A stretch of DNA of 64,000 nucleotides from Aeromonas piscicola (GTDB lineage: Bacteria; Pseudomonadota; Gammaproteobacteria; Enterobacterales; Aeromonadaceae), in the NCBI RefSeq assembly GCF_000820005.1, contig NZ_CDBL01000073.1, forward strand, positions 287,947-351,946, given 5' to 3'. A program made the position numbers and the translations under genes. The notes under the pieces were generated by a model. That model was given only the letters and a program-made list of their open reading frames with translations, was not told the origin of the DNA and did no database searches. Positions 1-8,312 of the stretch are shown one piece after another. Position 1 is the stretch's first letter; each line of letters starts with the position of its first letter.

Positions 1-48
1 ACCCCCACCATGTCAAGGTGGTGCTCTAACCAGCTGAGCTAAGGACGC
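1..48 (-). tRNA. tRNA-Val (GAC), 3' part cut by window edge
   Basis: Read on the minus strand the gene starts GCGTCC at 48, followed by the D-arm TTAGCTCAGCTGGTTAGAG and an anticodon arm with loop TTGACAT, giving anticodon GAC (valine). The T-arm and acceptor 3' half lie outside the window. Its anticodon arm matches that of the second copy at 61-137 apart from one base pair, so the two form a tandem pair, probably one transcript. In E. coli a similar pair (valV/valW) lies next to mdtK, as here. Confidence 0.93.
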
Positions 49-60
49 ATCACGGAAAAG

Positions 61-137
61 TGGTGGGTTTAATTGGATTCGAACCAACGACCCCTACCAT
101 GTCAAGGTAGTGCTCTAACCAACTGAGCTATAAACCC
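61..137 (-). tRNA. tRNA-Val (GAC)
   Basis: Complete 77-nt tRNA on the minus strand. Acceptor GGGTTTA (from 137) pairs with TAAACCC, then A and an encoded CCA (61-63). The D-arm is TAGCTCAGTTGGTTAGAGC, the anticodon stem CTACC/GGTAG has loop TTGACAT (anticodon GAC, valine), and the T-arm contains GGTTCGAATCC. It lies 12 bp from the truncated copy at 1-48. tRNA-Asp (GTC) was considered and excluded, because GTC is not at the anticodon position. Confidence 0.97.
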
Positions 138-298
138 ACTTCATGAACAGGGCAACAAACCCGTTTCATCACGCCAGCACTGCTGACGTGGTCGGCATAC
201 TACCCATGCCCCCCAAGGCTGTCAACAGGCCGCACACACAAAGGAGACTGTTTGCCCAGTTCTTGCGCAGCCTGTTGATTTTGCAGGCGAGTCGCCCC

Positions 299-1678
299 TT
301 ATTGCGCCCTGGAAAGCGCGCTGCACGCGGCCGGGCTGGCGAAGCGGCCATAGGTATGGCGCAGTCTTGCTCCCAGCATCAAAGCGGCACCGGTCAGGCC
401 GACGATGAAGCCGACCCAGAAGCCCTGCGGCCCCATGCGCGGGACGACCCAGTCGGTCAGCCCCAGGATCATGCCGGTGGGCAACCCCAGGCCCCAGTAA
501 GCGACTATGGTGACGTAGAAGATCGCCTTGGTGTCCTTGTAACCGCGCAGCGCGGCGGCAGCCACCACCTGCACCGAATCGGAAACCTGATAGATGGCGG
601 CAAAGAACAGCAGAGTGGCCGCCAGTGTGATCACCTGCAGGTCGTCGGTGTAGATGGTCGCTATCTGTTCGCGCAGCAGCACTGTCAGAGCGGCGGTGCA
701 GACGGCGACAGCCATGCCAAGCATGATACCGGTACGGGCCGAGACCCGTGCGTGATCCGGCAAGCCTTCCCCTATGCTGTGACCGACCCGGATGGTGACG
801 CCGACGCCAATCGACAGCGGCAGCATGAACACCAGGCTGGAGAAGTTCAGGGCTATCTGATGGCTCGCCACTGTTTCTGCACCAAACGGAGCCAGCATCA
901 GGGCCACCACGGTAAACAGAGTCACCTCGCAGAAAATGGCCATGGCGATGGGGAAGCCGAGGCGAAACAGGCGCCAGATCCGGCTGCCGTTAGGGCGTAC
1001 AAGTTGGACAAACAAGTTGATCTTCTTGAAGTGGGGGGAGAGCTTTACGTAGATGATCATCGCCAGCAGCATGGCCCACAGCACGATGGCGGTGGCGACG
1101 CCACAGCCGACGCCACCCAGCTTGGGCATGCCGAACAGACCGTGGATGAAGATGGTGTTGGCCGGGATATTGACCGCCAATCCCACGAAACCTATCACCA
1201 TGGTGGGCATGGTGTGGGAGAGTCCCTCACTGAAGTTGCGCAACACCTGGAACATCACGAAGGCGGGCAGGCCCCACAAAATGGCATGCAGGTAGCCGGC
1301 GGTCTTGGCGGCCATGACCGGATCCACATCCATGAACTGCAGCGCCAGCGGACTGAAATAGAGCGCTACCATGGCGATGGGCGTCACCATCAGGGCCAGC
1401 CAGAAACCCTGGTGCACGGCCGGGCGGATCTCGTCCCGTTTGCGGGCGCCGTTGAGCTGGGAAACGATCGGGGTGAGGGCCATTATGATGCCCTGCACCA
1501 GCAAGATGATCGGCAACCAGAAGCTGGAGGCGACCGACACGGCGGCCAGATCCACGGCACTGACCTGTCCCGCCATCACGGTATCGACAAAGTTCATGGC
1601 GATCTGGGCCACTTGGGCCACCAGAATGGGGCTGGCTAAACGAACGAGTTGCCTCGCCTCGGACAAATAACGTTGCAC
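299..1678 (-). CDS. mdtK: MATE family multidrug efflux pump (MdtK/NorM)
   Basis: Inner-membrane Na+- or H+-coupled exporter of cationic drugs and fluoroquinolones. About 459 residues with twelve hydrophobic segments. The two MATE halves repeat around FVDTVMAG (about residue 28) and HQIALNFSSLVFMLP (about residue 280), and the sequence LGGVGCGVATA is close to E. coli MdtK. I start it at the GTG at 1678 (VQRYLSEARQL) because GGAGGT lies 4 nt upstream and this matches the E. coli start. A longer reading from 1795 adds 39 unlikely residues. It lies between the tRNA-Val pair and yaeP/ribE, an order also seen in E. coli. I see no regulator beside it. Confidence 0.95.
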   Translation of the reverse strand: MQRYLSEARQLVRLASPILVAQVAQIAMNFVDTVMAGQVSAVDLAAVSVASSFWLPIILLVQGIIMALTPIVSQLNGARKRDEIRPAVHQGFWLALMVTPIAMVALYFSPLALQFMDVDPVMAAKTAGYLHAILWGLPAFVMFQVLRNFSEGLSHTMPTMVIGFVGLAVNIPANTIFIHGLFGMPKLGGVGCGVATAIVLWAMLLAMIIYVKLSPHFKKINLFVQLVRPNGSRIWRLFRLGFPIAMAIFCEVTLFTVVALMLAPFGAETVASHQIALNFSSLVFMLPLSIGVGVTIRVGHSIGEGLPDHARVSARTGIMLGMAVAVCTAALTVLLREQIATIYTDDLQVITLAATLLFFAAIYQVSDSVQVVAAAALRGYKDTKAIFYVTIVAYWGLGLPTGMILGLTDWVVPRMGPQGFWVGFIVGLTGAALMLGARLRHTYGRFASPAACSALSRAQ

Positions 1679-1829
1679 TGACACCTCCGAGTGGATCAGA
1701 TAAAAGAGAAAGAACGGATAACGGGATGGGCTTTTGTCTCCCCACTGCGGGGAGACAACATGCGGGGGTGTTATTTTAGCCTGAAAATCAACCATCGCGA
1801 AACGGTTGAGGCGTGGCTTTGTCGCTGGA

Positions 1830-2036
1830 TCAGGCGTCTTCGTGATCGCTGATCAGCAGATTGGCGGCGGCATAGGCGGCCTGTTCGCGTAGATCGGCCG
1901 GCACCCGCTCATCAGAGGCCACGGCGTTGAGCGCCCTGATGGTCGCTGCGATGGCCTGCGGCACATAGCCCTGATCACCTGAGCCGATCTGGTTATAGGC
2001 GATGCGAATGGCCTCACAACATTGATATACCTGCAT
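1830..2036 (-). CDS. yaeP: YaeP family small protein (UPF0253)
   Basis: A 68-residue acidic soluble protein of unknown function. The stretches [19 protein letters not shown] and [19 protein letters not shown] match E. coli YaeP (66 residues) almost word for word, so the family call is firm even though the role is unknown. GAGGAAAAAGAA before the ATG at 2036 gives a good ribosome site. It is divergent from ribE, with 130 bp of shared upstream sequence, and is followed 151 bp later by mdtK in the same direction. No signal peptide or membrane segment is visible. Confidence 0.9.
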   Translation of the reverse strand: MQVYQCCEAIRIAYNQIGSGDQGYVPQAIAATIRALNAVASDERVPADLREQAAYAAANLLISDHEDA

Positions 2037-2166
2037 TTCTTTTTCCTCGTTAACCCGAATGTGAACGCCGTCACTATAGCGATCGAGGGCTGACTTGTCA
2101 GCTGGTGCGCTTGTCAGTGCCGCGACGCGGGGTTAACCTGCTTTTTTTCGTAGCAGGAGACGAGAC

Positions 2167-2784
2167 ATGTTCACCGGCATAGTGCAGGGGACCGCCGAAC
2201 TGGTGGCCATCGAAGAGCTGCCCAACTTTCGCACCCACGTGATCCGCATGCCAAGCCAAGCCTGGGGTCAAGGGCTGGCGCTCGGCGCCTCCGTGGCCCA
2301 CAACGGCTGCTGCCTGACGGTCACCCGGGTGGAAGGGGATCGGGTCAGCTTCGATCTGATGCAGGAGACACTGCGTCTGACCAACCTCGGCCAGCTGCAA
2401 ACGGGGGACAAGATCAACGTGGAGCGGGCGGCCCGCTTTGGCGACGAGATCGGCGGTCATGCCATGTCCGGCCATATCATGGGCACGGCTGAGGTGATCT
2501 CCGTCATCGACACCCCCAACAACCGTCAGGTGTGGTATCGGCTGGCCCCCAAGTTGATGAAATATGTGCTGACCAAGGGTTACATCGGCATCGACGGCAT
2601 CAGCCTGACCGTGGGGGAGGTACGTGAGAACACATTTTGCGTCAACCTGATCCCGGAGACCCTAGCCCGTACCAACCTGGGCTGGGTCAAAGCGGGCTGG
2701 CACACCAATATCGAGATAGATCCCCAGACCCAGGCCATCGTCGATACCGTGGAGCGGGTGCTGGCGGCGCGCCAGCCGGGGTGA
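2167..2784 (+). CDS. ribE: Riboflavin synthase, alpha chain
   Basis: Catalyses the dismutation of two 6,7-dimethyl-8-ribityllumazine molecules to riboflavin and a pyrimidinedione, the last step of riboflavin synthesis, in the cytosol. It has 205 residues (usual length about 200-215) and two lumazine-binding repeats: residues 1-97 beginning MFTGIVQGTAEL and 98-195 beginning MSGHIMGTAEV. The N-terminal MFTGI and the repeat motifs GASVAHNGCCLTV and GIDGISLTVGEV are diagnostic. AGGAG lies 8 nt before the ATG. No FMN riboswitch can fit in the short upstream gap. A hairpin terminator follows at 2824. Confidence 0.97.
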   Translation: MFTGIVQGTAELVAIEELPNFRTHVIRMPSQAWGQGLALGASVAHNGCCLTVTRVEGDRVSFDLMQETLRLTNLGQLQTGDKINVERAARFGDEIGGHAMSGHIMGTAEVISVIDTPNNRQVWYRLAPKLMKYVLTKGYIGIDGISLTVGEVRENTFCVNLIPETLARTNLGWVKAGWHTNIEIDPQTQAIVDTVERVLAARQPG

Positions 2785-2823
2785 TCTGACTGGCTTAACT
2801 CGTCTCTGGCGATTTGCCATAGA

Positions 2824-2850
2824 AAAGGGCCTGCATCATGCAGGCCCTTT
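2824..2850. terminator. Intrinsic terminator after ribE, possibly bidirectional
   Basis: AGGGCCTGCA and TGCAGGCCCT form a perfect 10-bp stem with a 3-nt loop, flanked by AAA on the left and TTT on the right. It lies between the converging ribE and the gene at 2902, so it could serve both strands. The T tract is short on both sides. Confidence 0.7.
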
Positions 2851-2901
2851 GTGATCTCTTGGTCGCTTTCGCTCGCAATCAAAGCTTTTTGTGACTCGCA
2901 A

Positions 2902-3105
2902 TCAGAACATCTGCTCGTCGTCTGCATCCACAAACAGCTGCAGACAGTCGCGGGCTTCATCCCGATGCAGCCGCAGGTGGATGGGATTGCAACAGGCCAT
3001 GCAATCCTCGTAGAACTCCTGATCCCCCTGGCTGGCATCCAGCTCGACCCGGGTGTGATGACCACAGTGGGGGCAGACGATACGCTTGCTGGTGTACTCG
3101 ATCAT
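2902..3105 (-). CDS. CPXCG-motif cysteine-rich small protein
   Basis: 67 residues of unknown function, probably a zinc-binding protein. It has an N-terminal CPHCG (residues 12-16) and a second pair, CMACC, near residues 35-39, giving four or five metal-ligand candidates. The layout, an acidic tail after a CPxCG knuckle, fits the Cys_rich_CPXG family (PF14255 from memory). The ATG at 3105 is preceded by GGAGGTCACC, a strong ribosome site. It stands alone between the ribE terminator and hxpB. No catalytic residues are apparent. Confidence 0.8.
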   Translation of the reverse strand: MIEYTSKRIVCPHCGHHTRVELDASQGDQEFYEDCMACCNPIHLRLHRDEARDCLQLFVDADDEQMF

Positions 3106-3259
3106 GGTGACCTCCTGGGGCCGAGTGGCCGCCTATTTCCCCTGATTCTAGTCGGCTGGGAGGGGGTTAACCGCGAGCAAGCGCACGTTTATGACAGAGA
3201 TCAAGGACGCCGCTGTTTCAGGTTTTCTGGCCCTATGCGCCCCTGGCTCCCGCACGCGT

Positions 3260-3919
3260 TCACGCCACCCAGCTGGCCAGCATGTCGGCATCCAGTTCGG
3301 CGAGCGAACGCAGCTGGTGATCGGCGATGGCCAGACGCGGATCGCCCACCAGGGCGGGATCCGGCACTATGAGCGCCTTCATGGAGGCCGCCTTGGCTGC
3401 CAGCAAGCCGGTAAAACTGTCCTCGATGGCCAGACAATGCACGGGGTCTACGCCGAGCTTCTCGGCGGCGTGGATATAGACATCCGGGTGCGGTTTGCCG
3501 AAGCGCTCCACCTCGGCGGAGTGCACCGCCAGGAAGCGATCGCGGATGCCAAGCTTGCCGAGTACCGCCTCCACCATGGCGAAGGGGGAGGAAGTCGCCA
3601 GACCCACTTTAAGCCCCTGTGCTTCCATCAGGGTCAGCGTGTCCAGTACACCGGCCTTGGCCTCGCCTTCGCTCAGGATGAGGGCGTTGACCCGATCCAG
3701 AATACGCTGCACCACCTCTTCCTGACTGGGGCCAACCCAGGGGCGCAGGCGATACCAATGTGCCACCAGCTGATCGATGCGCACGCCTATGGTGGAGTTG
3801 CAATCCTCCTCGCTGTGGGGATGACCCAGCTCGGAGAAAACGGCCATCTGGGCCCGTTGCCAAAAGGGTTCCGAGTCGATCAGAACACCATCCATATCGA
3901 AGATCACGGCAGCTAACAT
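3260..3919 (-). CDS. hxpB: HAD-family hexitol/2-deoxyglucose-6-phosphate phosphatase
   Basis: A 219-residue HAD hydrolase that dephosphorylates small sugar phosphates. Motif I is FDMDGVLIDSEP (residues 7-18, nucleophile D8 and acid D10), motif II is LATSSP, the motif III lysine lies in GKPHPDVY, and motif IV is IEDS. The cap has IGVRIDQLV and YRLRPWVGPSQEEVV, close to E. coli HxpB (YniC). The start at 3919 has AGGAGTACAAG before the ATG. A -10-like TATAAT (minus strand, 3949-3954) and a terminator for the upstream purT lie in the gap, so it probably has its own promoter. Other HAD phosphatases cannot be excluded for the exact substrate. Confidence 0.88.
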   Translation of the reverse strand: MLAAVIFDMDGVLIDSEPFWQRAQMAVFSELGHPHSEEDCNSTIGVRIDQLVAHWYRLRPWVGPSQEEVVQRILDRVNALILSEGEAKAGVLDTLTLMEAQGLKVGLATSSPFAMVEAVLGKLGIRDRFLAVHSAEVERFGKPHPDVYIHAAEKLGVDPVHCLAIEDSFTGLLAAKAASMKALIVPDPALVGDPRLAIADHQLRSLAELDADMLASWVA

Positions 3920-3970
3920 CTTGTACTCCTGACAAATTTGAAGGGGGGATTATAAGCCTGACGGGCAAAT

Positions 3971-3996
3971 GCAAAAGGGGCATTGCCATGCCCCCT
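3971..3996 (-). terminator. Intrinsic terminator of purT
   Basis: On the minus strand GGGGCAT and ATGCCCC form a stem with a 4-nt loop, extended by flanking G/C, followed by TTTTGCATTT. It lies downstream of the purT stop and upstream of the hxpB -10 element. Confidence 0.75.
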
Positions 3997-4010
3997 GCGC
4001 CCGATCACAT

Positions 4011-4026
4011 CAGCAAACGTTTGTTT
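4011..4026. promoter_or_regulatory. PurR-like operator downstream of purT
   Basis: The 16-mer CAGCAAACGTTTGTTT keeps the GCAA, CG and TT core of the E. coli PurR operator (pattern ANGCAANCGNTTNCNT from memory); two of eleven fixed positions differ. It lies 22 bp past the purT stop, in the purT-hxpB gap, not in the expected purT promoter. The same bases can form a CAGCAAA/TTTGCTG hairpin, so an RNA role is possible. Confidence 0.35.
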
Positions 4027-4047
4027 TGCTGTGACAAAAAATGAGGG

Positions 4048-5226
4048 TCAGAAAATCACTTCTACCTTGGCGGCGACCGCCTTGGCCTTTTCCACCGCAT
4101 CCGGGCAATCCTCTGCGCAGGCCAGCGCCACGCCGAGACGGCGGCGACCGGCGATCTCCGGCTTGCCAAACAGCCGCAACTGGGCACCTGGCACCAGGGC
4201 CAACGCCTCGCCAATCCCCTGATAACGGATGTCCTGACTGTGTCCCTCGCGCAGCACTACGGCCGACGCGCTCGGCCCGTACTGGGTGATGGTGCCGACC
4301 GGCAGCCCCAGGATGGCGCGTACGTGCAGGGCAAACTCGGAGAGATCCTGGGAGATCAGGGTCACCATGCCGGTATCGTGGGGGCGGGGAGAGACTTCGC
4401 TGAACCACACCTCGTCGCCCTTGATGAAGAGCTCGACCCCGAACAGGCCATAACCGCCCAGCGCCTCGACCACCCTGGCGGCGACCTCCTTGGAGCGGGC
4501 CAGCGCCAGCTTGCTCATCGCTTGCGGCTGCCAGGATTCGCGGTAGTCGCCATCTTCCTGGCGGTGGCCTATGGGGTCGCAAAAATGAATGCCATCGACG
4601 GCCCGCACCGTGAGCAGGGTGATCTCGTACTCGAAGGGGACGAATCCTTCAACAATCACCTTGCCGTGACCGGCACGGCCACCCTCCTGGGCGTAGGTCC
4701 AGCTCTCGTCCAGTTTGGCGAGGTCCCGCAGCACGCTCTGACCCTTGCCCGACGAGCTCATCACGGGTTTTATCACGCAGGGCAGGCCGATGGCTTCGAC
4801 GGCGGCGATGAACTCCTCCTTGCTCTGGGCAAAACGGTAGGGGGAGGTGGGCAGACCCAACTCTTCGGCGGCGAGCCGGCGGATCCCTTCCCGATTCATG
4901 GTGAGCTGGGTGGCGCGGGCGTTCGGCACCACTTTGACCCCCTCTTGCTCAAGCTGTGCCAGGGTATCGGTGGCGATGGCCTCGATTTCAGGAATGATGA
5001 GATCGGGTTTGACCTGGGCTACCAAGGCGCGCAGGGCATTGCCGTCGAGCATGTCCAGCACATGGGCTTTGTGCGCCACTTGCATGGCGGGGGCATTGGG
5101 GTAACGGTCGGCGGCGATCACCTCGATCCCGAACCGTTGCAACTCGATGGCGACTTCCTTGCCGAGTTCGCCCGAGCCAAGCAGCAGGGCGCGGGTGGCG
5201 CTGGGGCGGGTGGCGGTTCCAAACAT
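4048..5226 (-). CDS. purT: Formate-dependent phosphoribosylglycinamide formyltransferase
   Basis: ATP-grasp enzyme that makes formyl-GAR from GAR, formate and ATP in de novo purine synthesis, as the folate-free alternative to PurN. It has 392 residues from the ATG at 5226, exactly the E. coli length, starting [24 protein letters not shown]. The N-terminal Rossmann part holds [10 protein letters not shown]. The ATP-grasp core has [11 protein letters not shown], the acidic magnesium site FGVELFI, and [21 protein letters not shown] lies 6 nt upstream of this start, so the 25 extra upstream residues in the longer reading frame are rejected. It follows a terminator of the EamA gene and ends at its own terminator, so it is monocistronic. 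Confidence 0.97.
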   Translation of the reverse strand: MFGTATRPSATRALLLGSGELGKEVAIELQRFGIEVIAADRYPNAPAMQVAHKAHVLDMLDGNALRALVAQVKPDLIIPEIEAIATDTLAQLEQEGVKVVPNARATQLTMNREGIRRLAAEELGLPTSPYRFAQSKEEFIAAVEAIGLPCVIKPVMSSSGKGQSVLRDLAKLDESWTYAQEGGRAGHGKVIVEGFVPFEYEITLLTVRAVDGIHFCDPIGHRQEDGDYRESWQPQAMSKLALARSKEVAARVVEALGGYGLFGVELFIKGDEVWFSEVSPRPHDTGMVTLISQDLSEFALHVRAILGLPVGTITQYGPSASAVVLREGHSQDIRYQGIGEALALVPGAQLRLFGKPEIAGRRRLGVALACAEDCPDAVEKAKAVAAKVEVIF

Positions 5227-5286
5227 ACGATCTCTCCTGATGTCGATGGTCACAATGTCTCTGTCGCTATTGGCAGCAATAGCAGG

Positions 5287-5315
5287 CAAAAAAAGAGGCA
5301 CGCATGGCGTACCTC
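5287..5315 (-). terminator. Intrinsic terminator of the DMT permease gene
   Basis: Minus strand: GAGGTACGC and GCGTGCCTC form a 9-bp stem with one wobble and loop CAT, followed by a run of seven T. The stem begins in the stop codon of the 5314-6204 gene and separates it from purT. Confidence 0.85.
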
Positions 5316-6204
5316 AGGAAACAGATTGATGGGCGCGCTGCTCCAGATGGGTAAGCAGCGTGATGGCGCCAATGATGATGGCAGCGCCGAGCCACAATCG
5401 GCCGGGCGGTGCCCAGCCAAACACCAGCCAGCCTGCCAGCACGTTCATGGGCAGCTTGGCAAAATCAAAGGGCTGGACGAAGGAGGCCTCGGCCACGCTG
5501 TAGGCGCGGGCGATGGACATCTGGGCCAGCGCAGACAGCACCCCTGACACCGCCACCAGCAGCCACTGGGTTTCGCTCGGCCACTGCCATTCCGGCAGGG
5601 CCAGCATGGCGTTGAAGGGGGTGCTGAAGATGAGCAGGTAGACCACTATGGTGTGGGACGATTCGCTCGCCGCCTGATAGCGTACCAGCAGGGAGTAACC
5701 GGCCCAGAACAGGGCGGCCGCCACCGGCAGCAGGGAGGCCCAGCTGAAATCATCGGTCCAGGGGGCCAGGATCACCATGGCGCCGACAAAGCCCGCCAGG
5801 GTTGCCAGAATGCGTGCCCGGCTCACCTGCTCCTTGAGCAGCAGGGCAGAACCCAGGGTTGCGAACAAAGGGGAGGTCATCAAGAGTGCTATCCCCTGCC
5901 AGATGGGAACGGGCACCGCCAGCGCCCATAGCCAGAACTGGATGCCGACCACGGCCAGGGCGACCCGCAGCAGGTGCAGGCGCAATTGGTTGGTCATCAG
6001 GGATTGACGCAGGCCATGGCGCACCAGCCAGGGCAGCAGACACACCAGGGCGATCAGGTATTGATGAAAGGCAACCTGGGTCGAGGGAAGGCCGAGCTTG
6101 AAGCTCACATATTGGCTCAGACTGTTGACGGCGGCAAAGCAGAGGCCTGCCACCATCATCCAGACTGCACCGGCAAAAGGAGAGTGCCTGCGCGAGGGTG
6201 CCAT
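5314..6204 (-). CDS. DMT superfamily permease, EamA family
   Basis: A 296-residue inner-membrane protein with about ten hydrophobic segments arranged as two EamA repeats (roughly residues 10-140 and 150-285). The second starts near LLPVAAALFWAGYSLLVRY. Family members export or import small metabolites, and nothing here fixes the substrate. The first repeat has NSLSQYVSFKLG and HQYLIALVCLLPWLV. The ATG at 6204 is the first available start and its ribosome site (GGAT) is weak. It is monocistronic, ending at a strong terminator before purT and divergent from azoR. Confidence 0.85.
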   Translation of the reverse strand: MAPSRRHSPFAGAVWMMVAGLCFAAVNSLSQYVSFKLGLPSTQVAFHQYLIALVCLLPWLVRHGLRQSLMTNQLRLHLLRVALAVVGIQFWLWALAVPVPIWQGIALLMTSPLFATLGSALLLKEQVSRARILATLAGFVGAMVILAPWTDDFSWASLLPVAAALFWAGYSLLVRYQAASESSHTIVVYLLIFSTPFNAMLALPEWQWPSETQWLLVAVSGVLSALAQMSIARAYSVAEASFVQPFDFAKLPMNVLAGWLVFGWAPPGRLWLGAAIIIGAITLLTHLEQRAHQSVS

Positions 6205-6430
6205 GGGATCCGGGTCGCTGGAAAAAAGTGCGGCGGATCATAACGGCAATCGTTTGTTCTGCCAAGCATTGGACGGTTGGCCATGGGACCGTTGGCGATA
6301 GAATGAACTAAGGTCAAAATTTTTGAACAAGTTGAGCATCTATTTTCGCTATCCGCAGAGAAGCTCAATGTTTAGAGTGACCTCCATCGACAGCCAAGCT
6401 GTTCAACCGACAACCAAATGGAGTTTCACC

Positions 6431-7018
6431 ATGGCCAATATCCTCGTACTCAAGTCCAGCATCCTGGGCCAATATTCCCAATCCAACGCCCTGATAGACG
6501 GCTTCCTGGCTAACCACCCGTCCGATACAGTCACGGTGCGTGATCTGGCGACCCTGAACCTGCCGGTGCTGGACGGTGAACTGGCCTCGGGTCTGCGCGG
6601 TGGTGACAACCTGAACGAACGTCAGCTGGCCGTCATGGCCCAATCCGATGAGCTGATTGCCGAACTCAAGGCGAGCGATCTGGTGGTGATTGCCGCCCCC
6701 ATGTACAACTTCAGTATTCCGACCCAGCTGAAAAACTGGATTGACCTGATTGCCCGTGCCGGCGTGACTTTCCGTTACACCGAAACCGGTCCGGTCGGTC
6801 TGGTGGAAAACACCCGCGCCCTGGTGATCAGCCCCCGTGGCGGCATGCACGTCGGCAGCGCCACCGATCTGGTGACCCCCTACATGCGTACCGTGCTGGG
6901 TTTCATCGGCATCAAGGACGTGGACTTCATCTACGCCGAAGGCATGGGCATGGGTCCGGATGCGCAAGCCAAAGGCATTGAGCAGGCCAAAGGCCAGCTG
7001 GAAACCCTGGCACTCTGA
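6431..7018 (+). CDS. azoR: FMN-dependent NADH-azoreductase
   Basis: Flavodoxin-fold quinone/azo reductase (cytosolic, FMN, two-electron NADH). It has 195 residues from [19 protein letters not shown], where the phosphate-binding loop [10 protein letters not shown] lies near residues 9-18. The FMN-binding [23 protein letters not shown] is at about residues 92-114, and SPRGG near 137 completes the site. I use the ATG at 6431, with GGAG 8 nt upstream and family-typical length. The longer frame from 6323 has no ribosome site. A strong terminator follows at 7078. It probably protects against quinones, but no regulator is adjacent. Confidence 0.94.
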   Translation: MANILVLKSSILGQYSQSNALIDGFLANHPSDTVTVRDLATLNLPVLDGELASGLRGGDNLNERQLAVMAQSDELIAELKASDLVVIAAPMYNFSIPTQLKNWIDLIARAGVTFRYTETGPVGLVENTRALVISPRGGMHVGSATDLVTPYMRTVLGFIGIKDVDFIYAEGMGMGPDAQAKGIEQAKGQLETLAL

Positions 7019-7077
7019 TCAAGAGACTGACCATGAGGGAGAGGGCATGGCGCAGTGCCATGCCGTACCAAACAAAA

Positions 7078-7110
7078 CAACGCAGCTCAAGGGCTGCGTT
7101 GTTGTTTCTG
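7078..7110 (+). terminator. Intrinsic terminator of azoR
   Basis: CAACGCAGC pairs with GCTGCGTTG (9 bp, 6-nt loop), followed by TTGTTTCTG. It lies 60 bp past the azoR stop. Confidence 0.85.
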
Positions 7111-7144
7111 TGCAGGCAGGGCGGCAGCGGTCAGTCGGGGTGGG

Positions 7145-7324
7145 TCAATCCTGAATGAAGTGACGACAGCCGCTGCCCACCATCAGGCACACGACAACCA
7201 GAGAGCCCAGCAACAAGGTGCTGAGCCACTGTTCGGCACTGTCGGGCAGGCTGGGGGAAAACAAACTGATCATGAGAAGGGCACAGAGGGTGATCAGGCT
7301 GGTCTGTCGGGTCAGGATCATCAT
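7145..7324 (-). CDS. Small hydrophobic protein, unknown
   Basis: 59 residues starting MMILTRQTSL at 7324, where AAGGA lies 6 nt upstream. Two hydrophobic stretches (about residues 8-22 and 33-52, the latter LSTLLLGSLVVVCLMVGSGC) suggest two membrane spans or a signal anchor plus one span. I do not recognise the family. The upstream extension to 7411 has no ribosome site. It sits between the azoR terminator and the DUF4250/MarR pair on the same strand, 162 bp from the latter's start. It could be a chance ORF, but the ribosome site and hydrophobic pattern favour a real gene. Confidence 0.5.
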   Translation of the reverse strand: MMILTRQTSLITLCALLMISLFSPSLPDSAEQWLSTLLLGSLVVVCLMVGSGCRHFIQD

Positions 7325-7486
7325 GGGTCGTCCTTGGCTGGCGGTCGCTAATGAAAGGCTAACCACCGTGTATGACAGCTTGATGTATCCATACATGTCG
7401 CTGAGTGTCATTCCACGGTGTCATCATCACCATATCAGCTTTTACCGCCGGGGCCAGTGCCGTTGGCCGGGTTGTGATCCGGATCC

Positions 7487-7675
7487 CTATCTGAACTGTT
7501 TCTGATCCGGCAGGTAGTGGAAATCGCCGCTGGCGAGTCTGGCGACCAGGGCCTCCTGGTCGAGATCCTGCGCCTTGCAGAGATCATCCAGATCATCGTA
7601 ACGATCACGCAACTGCATGTTGACCAGGCTCAGCAGCATGTTGACGTCCATGGTGGCGAAATTGTTCAGGTTCAT
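7487..7675 (-). CDS. DUF4250 domain small protein
   Basis: 62 residues, unknown function. MNLNNFATMDVNMLLSLVNMQLRDRYDDLDDLC matches the DUF4250 pattern as I remember it (NF..MDP.MLLS.VN.KLRD....LD.LC). The start codon overlaps the stop codon of the MarR gene upstream (TCAT at 7672-7675 on the plus strand, ATGA on the coding strand), so the two are translationally coupled. No membrane segment. The coupling suggests a role tied to the MarR-regulated response, which is inference only. Confidence 0.8.
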   Translation of the reverse strand: MNLNNFATMDVNMLLSLVNMQLRDRYDDLDDLCKAQDLDQEALVARLASGDFHYLPDQKQFR

Positions 7676-8142
7676 GACTTGTGCTCGTTATCCAGTAGAT
7701 GCAGCTGTTCGATAGCGTCGCTGACGCTTTGCAGGTGCAGGCGAATGGTCTGGCGCGCCTCGGTAGGCAGATAGTCGGTAAGGGTGTGTTGCCAGCTACC
7801 CGCTTCGGTCTTGAGTTGCTGGAACAGGGTGAGCCCGGCATGGGTGAGTGACACAAGGCTCACCCGCTTGTCCTGTTCGCTACTTTCGGTAAACAGGATC
7901 CCCTTCTCCACCAGACGGTGGATTTCGCGGGAGATCCGCACCTTGTCCATCCCGCTTGCCTCTACCAGCTCTTTCTGGCTGATGGGGTAGTTGGGGCCGA
8001 GCACCATCATCAAGCGCCACTGGGGCACCGTCAGCTGATAGCGCTGCTGGTAAAACTGCTCAAAGGTGTCGCGCACCATCTCGGCGGCGTGAACCAGCTG
8101 ATAGGGGGGGTAGTGCGCAAGCAGCTCTATGATCTTTGACAT
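7672..8142 (-). CDS. MarR family transcriptional regulator
   Basis: 156 residues from the ATG at 8142 (AGGAT 6 nt upstream). It has the winged-helix MarR fold: VPQWRLMMVLG, then the recognition-helix region ISQKELVEASGMDKVRISREIHRLVEKG (about residues 53-80), and a wing with DKRVSLVSLTHAG. Such dimers usually repress nearby genes and release DNA on binding phenolic ligands or on oxidation; no cysteine stands out here. The first gene of a two-gene unit with DUF4250, overlapping by 4 nt. The longer frame from 8238 adds 32 residues without a ribosome site. Confidence 0.88.
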   Translation of the reverse strand: MSKIIELLAHYPPYQLVHAAEMVRDTFEQFYQQRYQLTVPQWRLMMVLGPNYPISQKELVEASGMDKVRISREIHRLVEKGILFTESSEQDKRVSLVSLTHAGLTLFQQLKTEAGSWQHTLTDYLPTEARQTIRLHLQSVSDAIEQLHLLDNEHKS

Positions 8143-8312
8143 ATGACATCCTGCTGTGACGGCTGCATCGGGTGCAGTTTCTCTTGATACTTTGACCTTG
8201 ATGATACGTAACACAAGGACATTTGTCTGAACAAGCACCAGAGAAATGTGCGGTTGCGCACGTCATCCGCCGCAACCGGGTCTGTTCGAAGCTGATTTTT
8301 GCCTCGTGTTGC

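Noticed and set aside
1-137. tRNA-Val genes as an integration site of a mobile element
   Set aside because: No integrase, direct repeat of the tRNA 3' end or change in base composition is seen beside them; the neighbouring mdtK-ribE order is ancestral.
2085-2166. FMN riboswitch before ribE
   Set aside because: The gap is far too short and lacks the conserved RFN stem sequences; riboswitches of this type in relatives control ribB instead.
8251-8279. CGGTTGCG/CGCAACCG inverted repeat between the MarR and UPF0149-like genes
   Set aside because: The stem is 8 bp with a long loop and there is no T run, so neither a terminator nor a clear operator can be supported.
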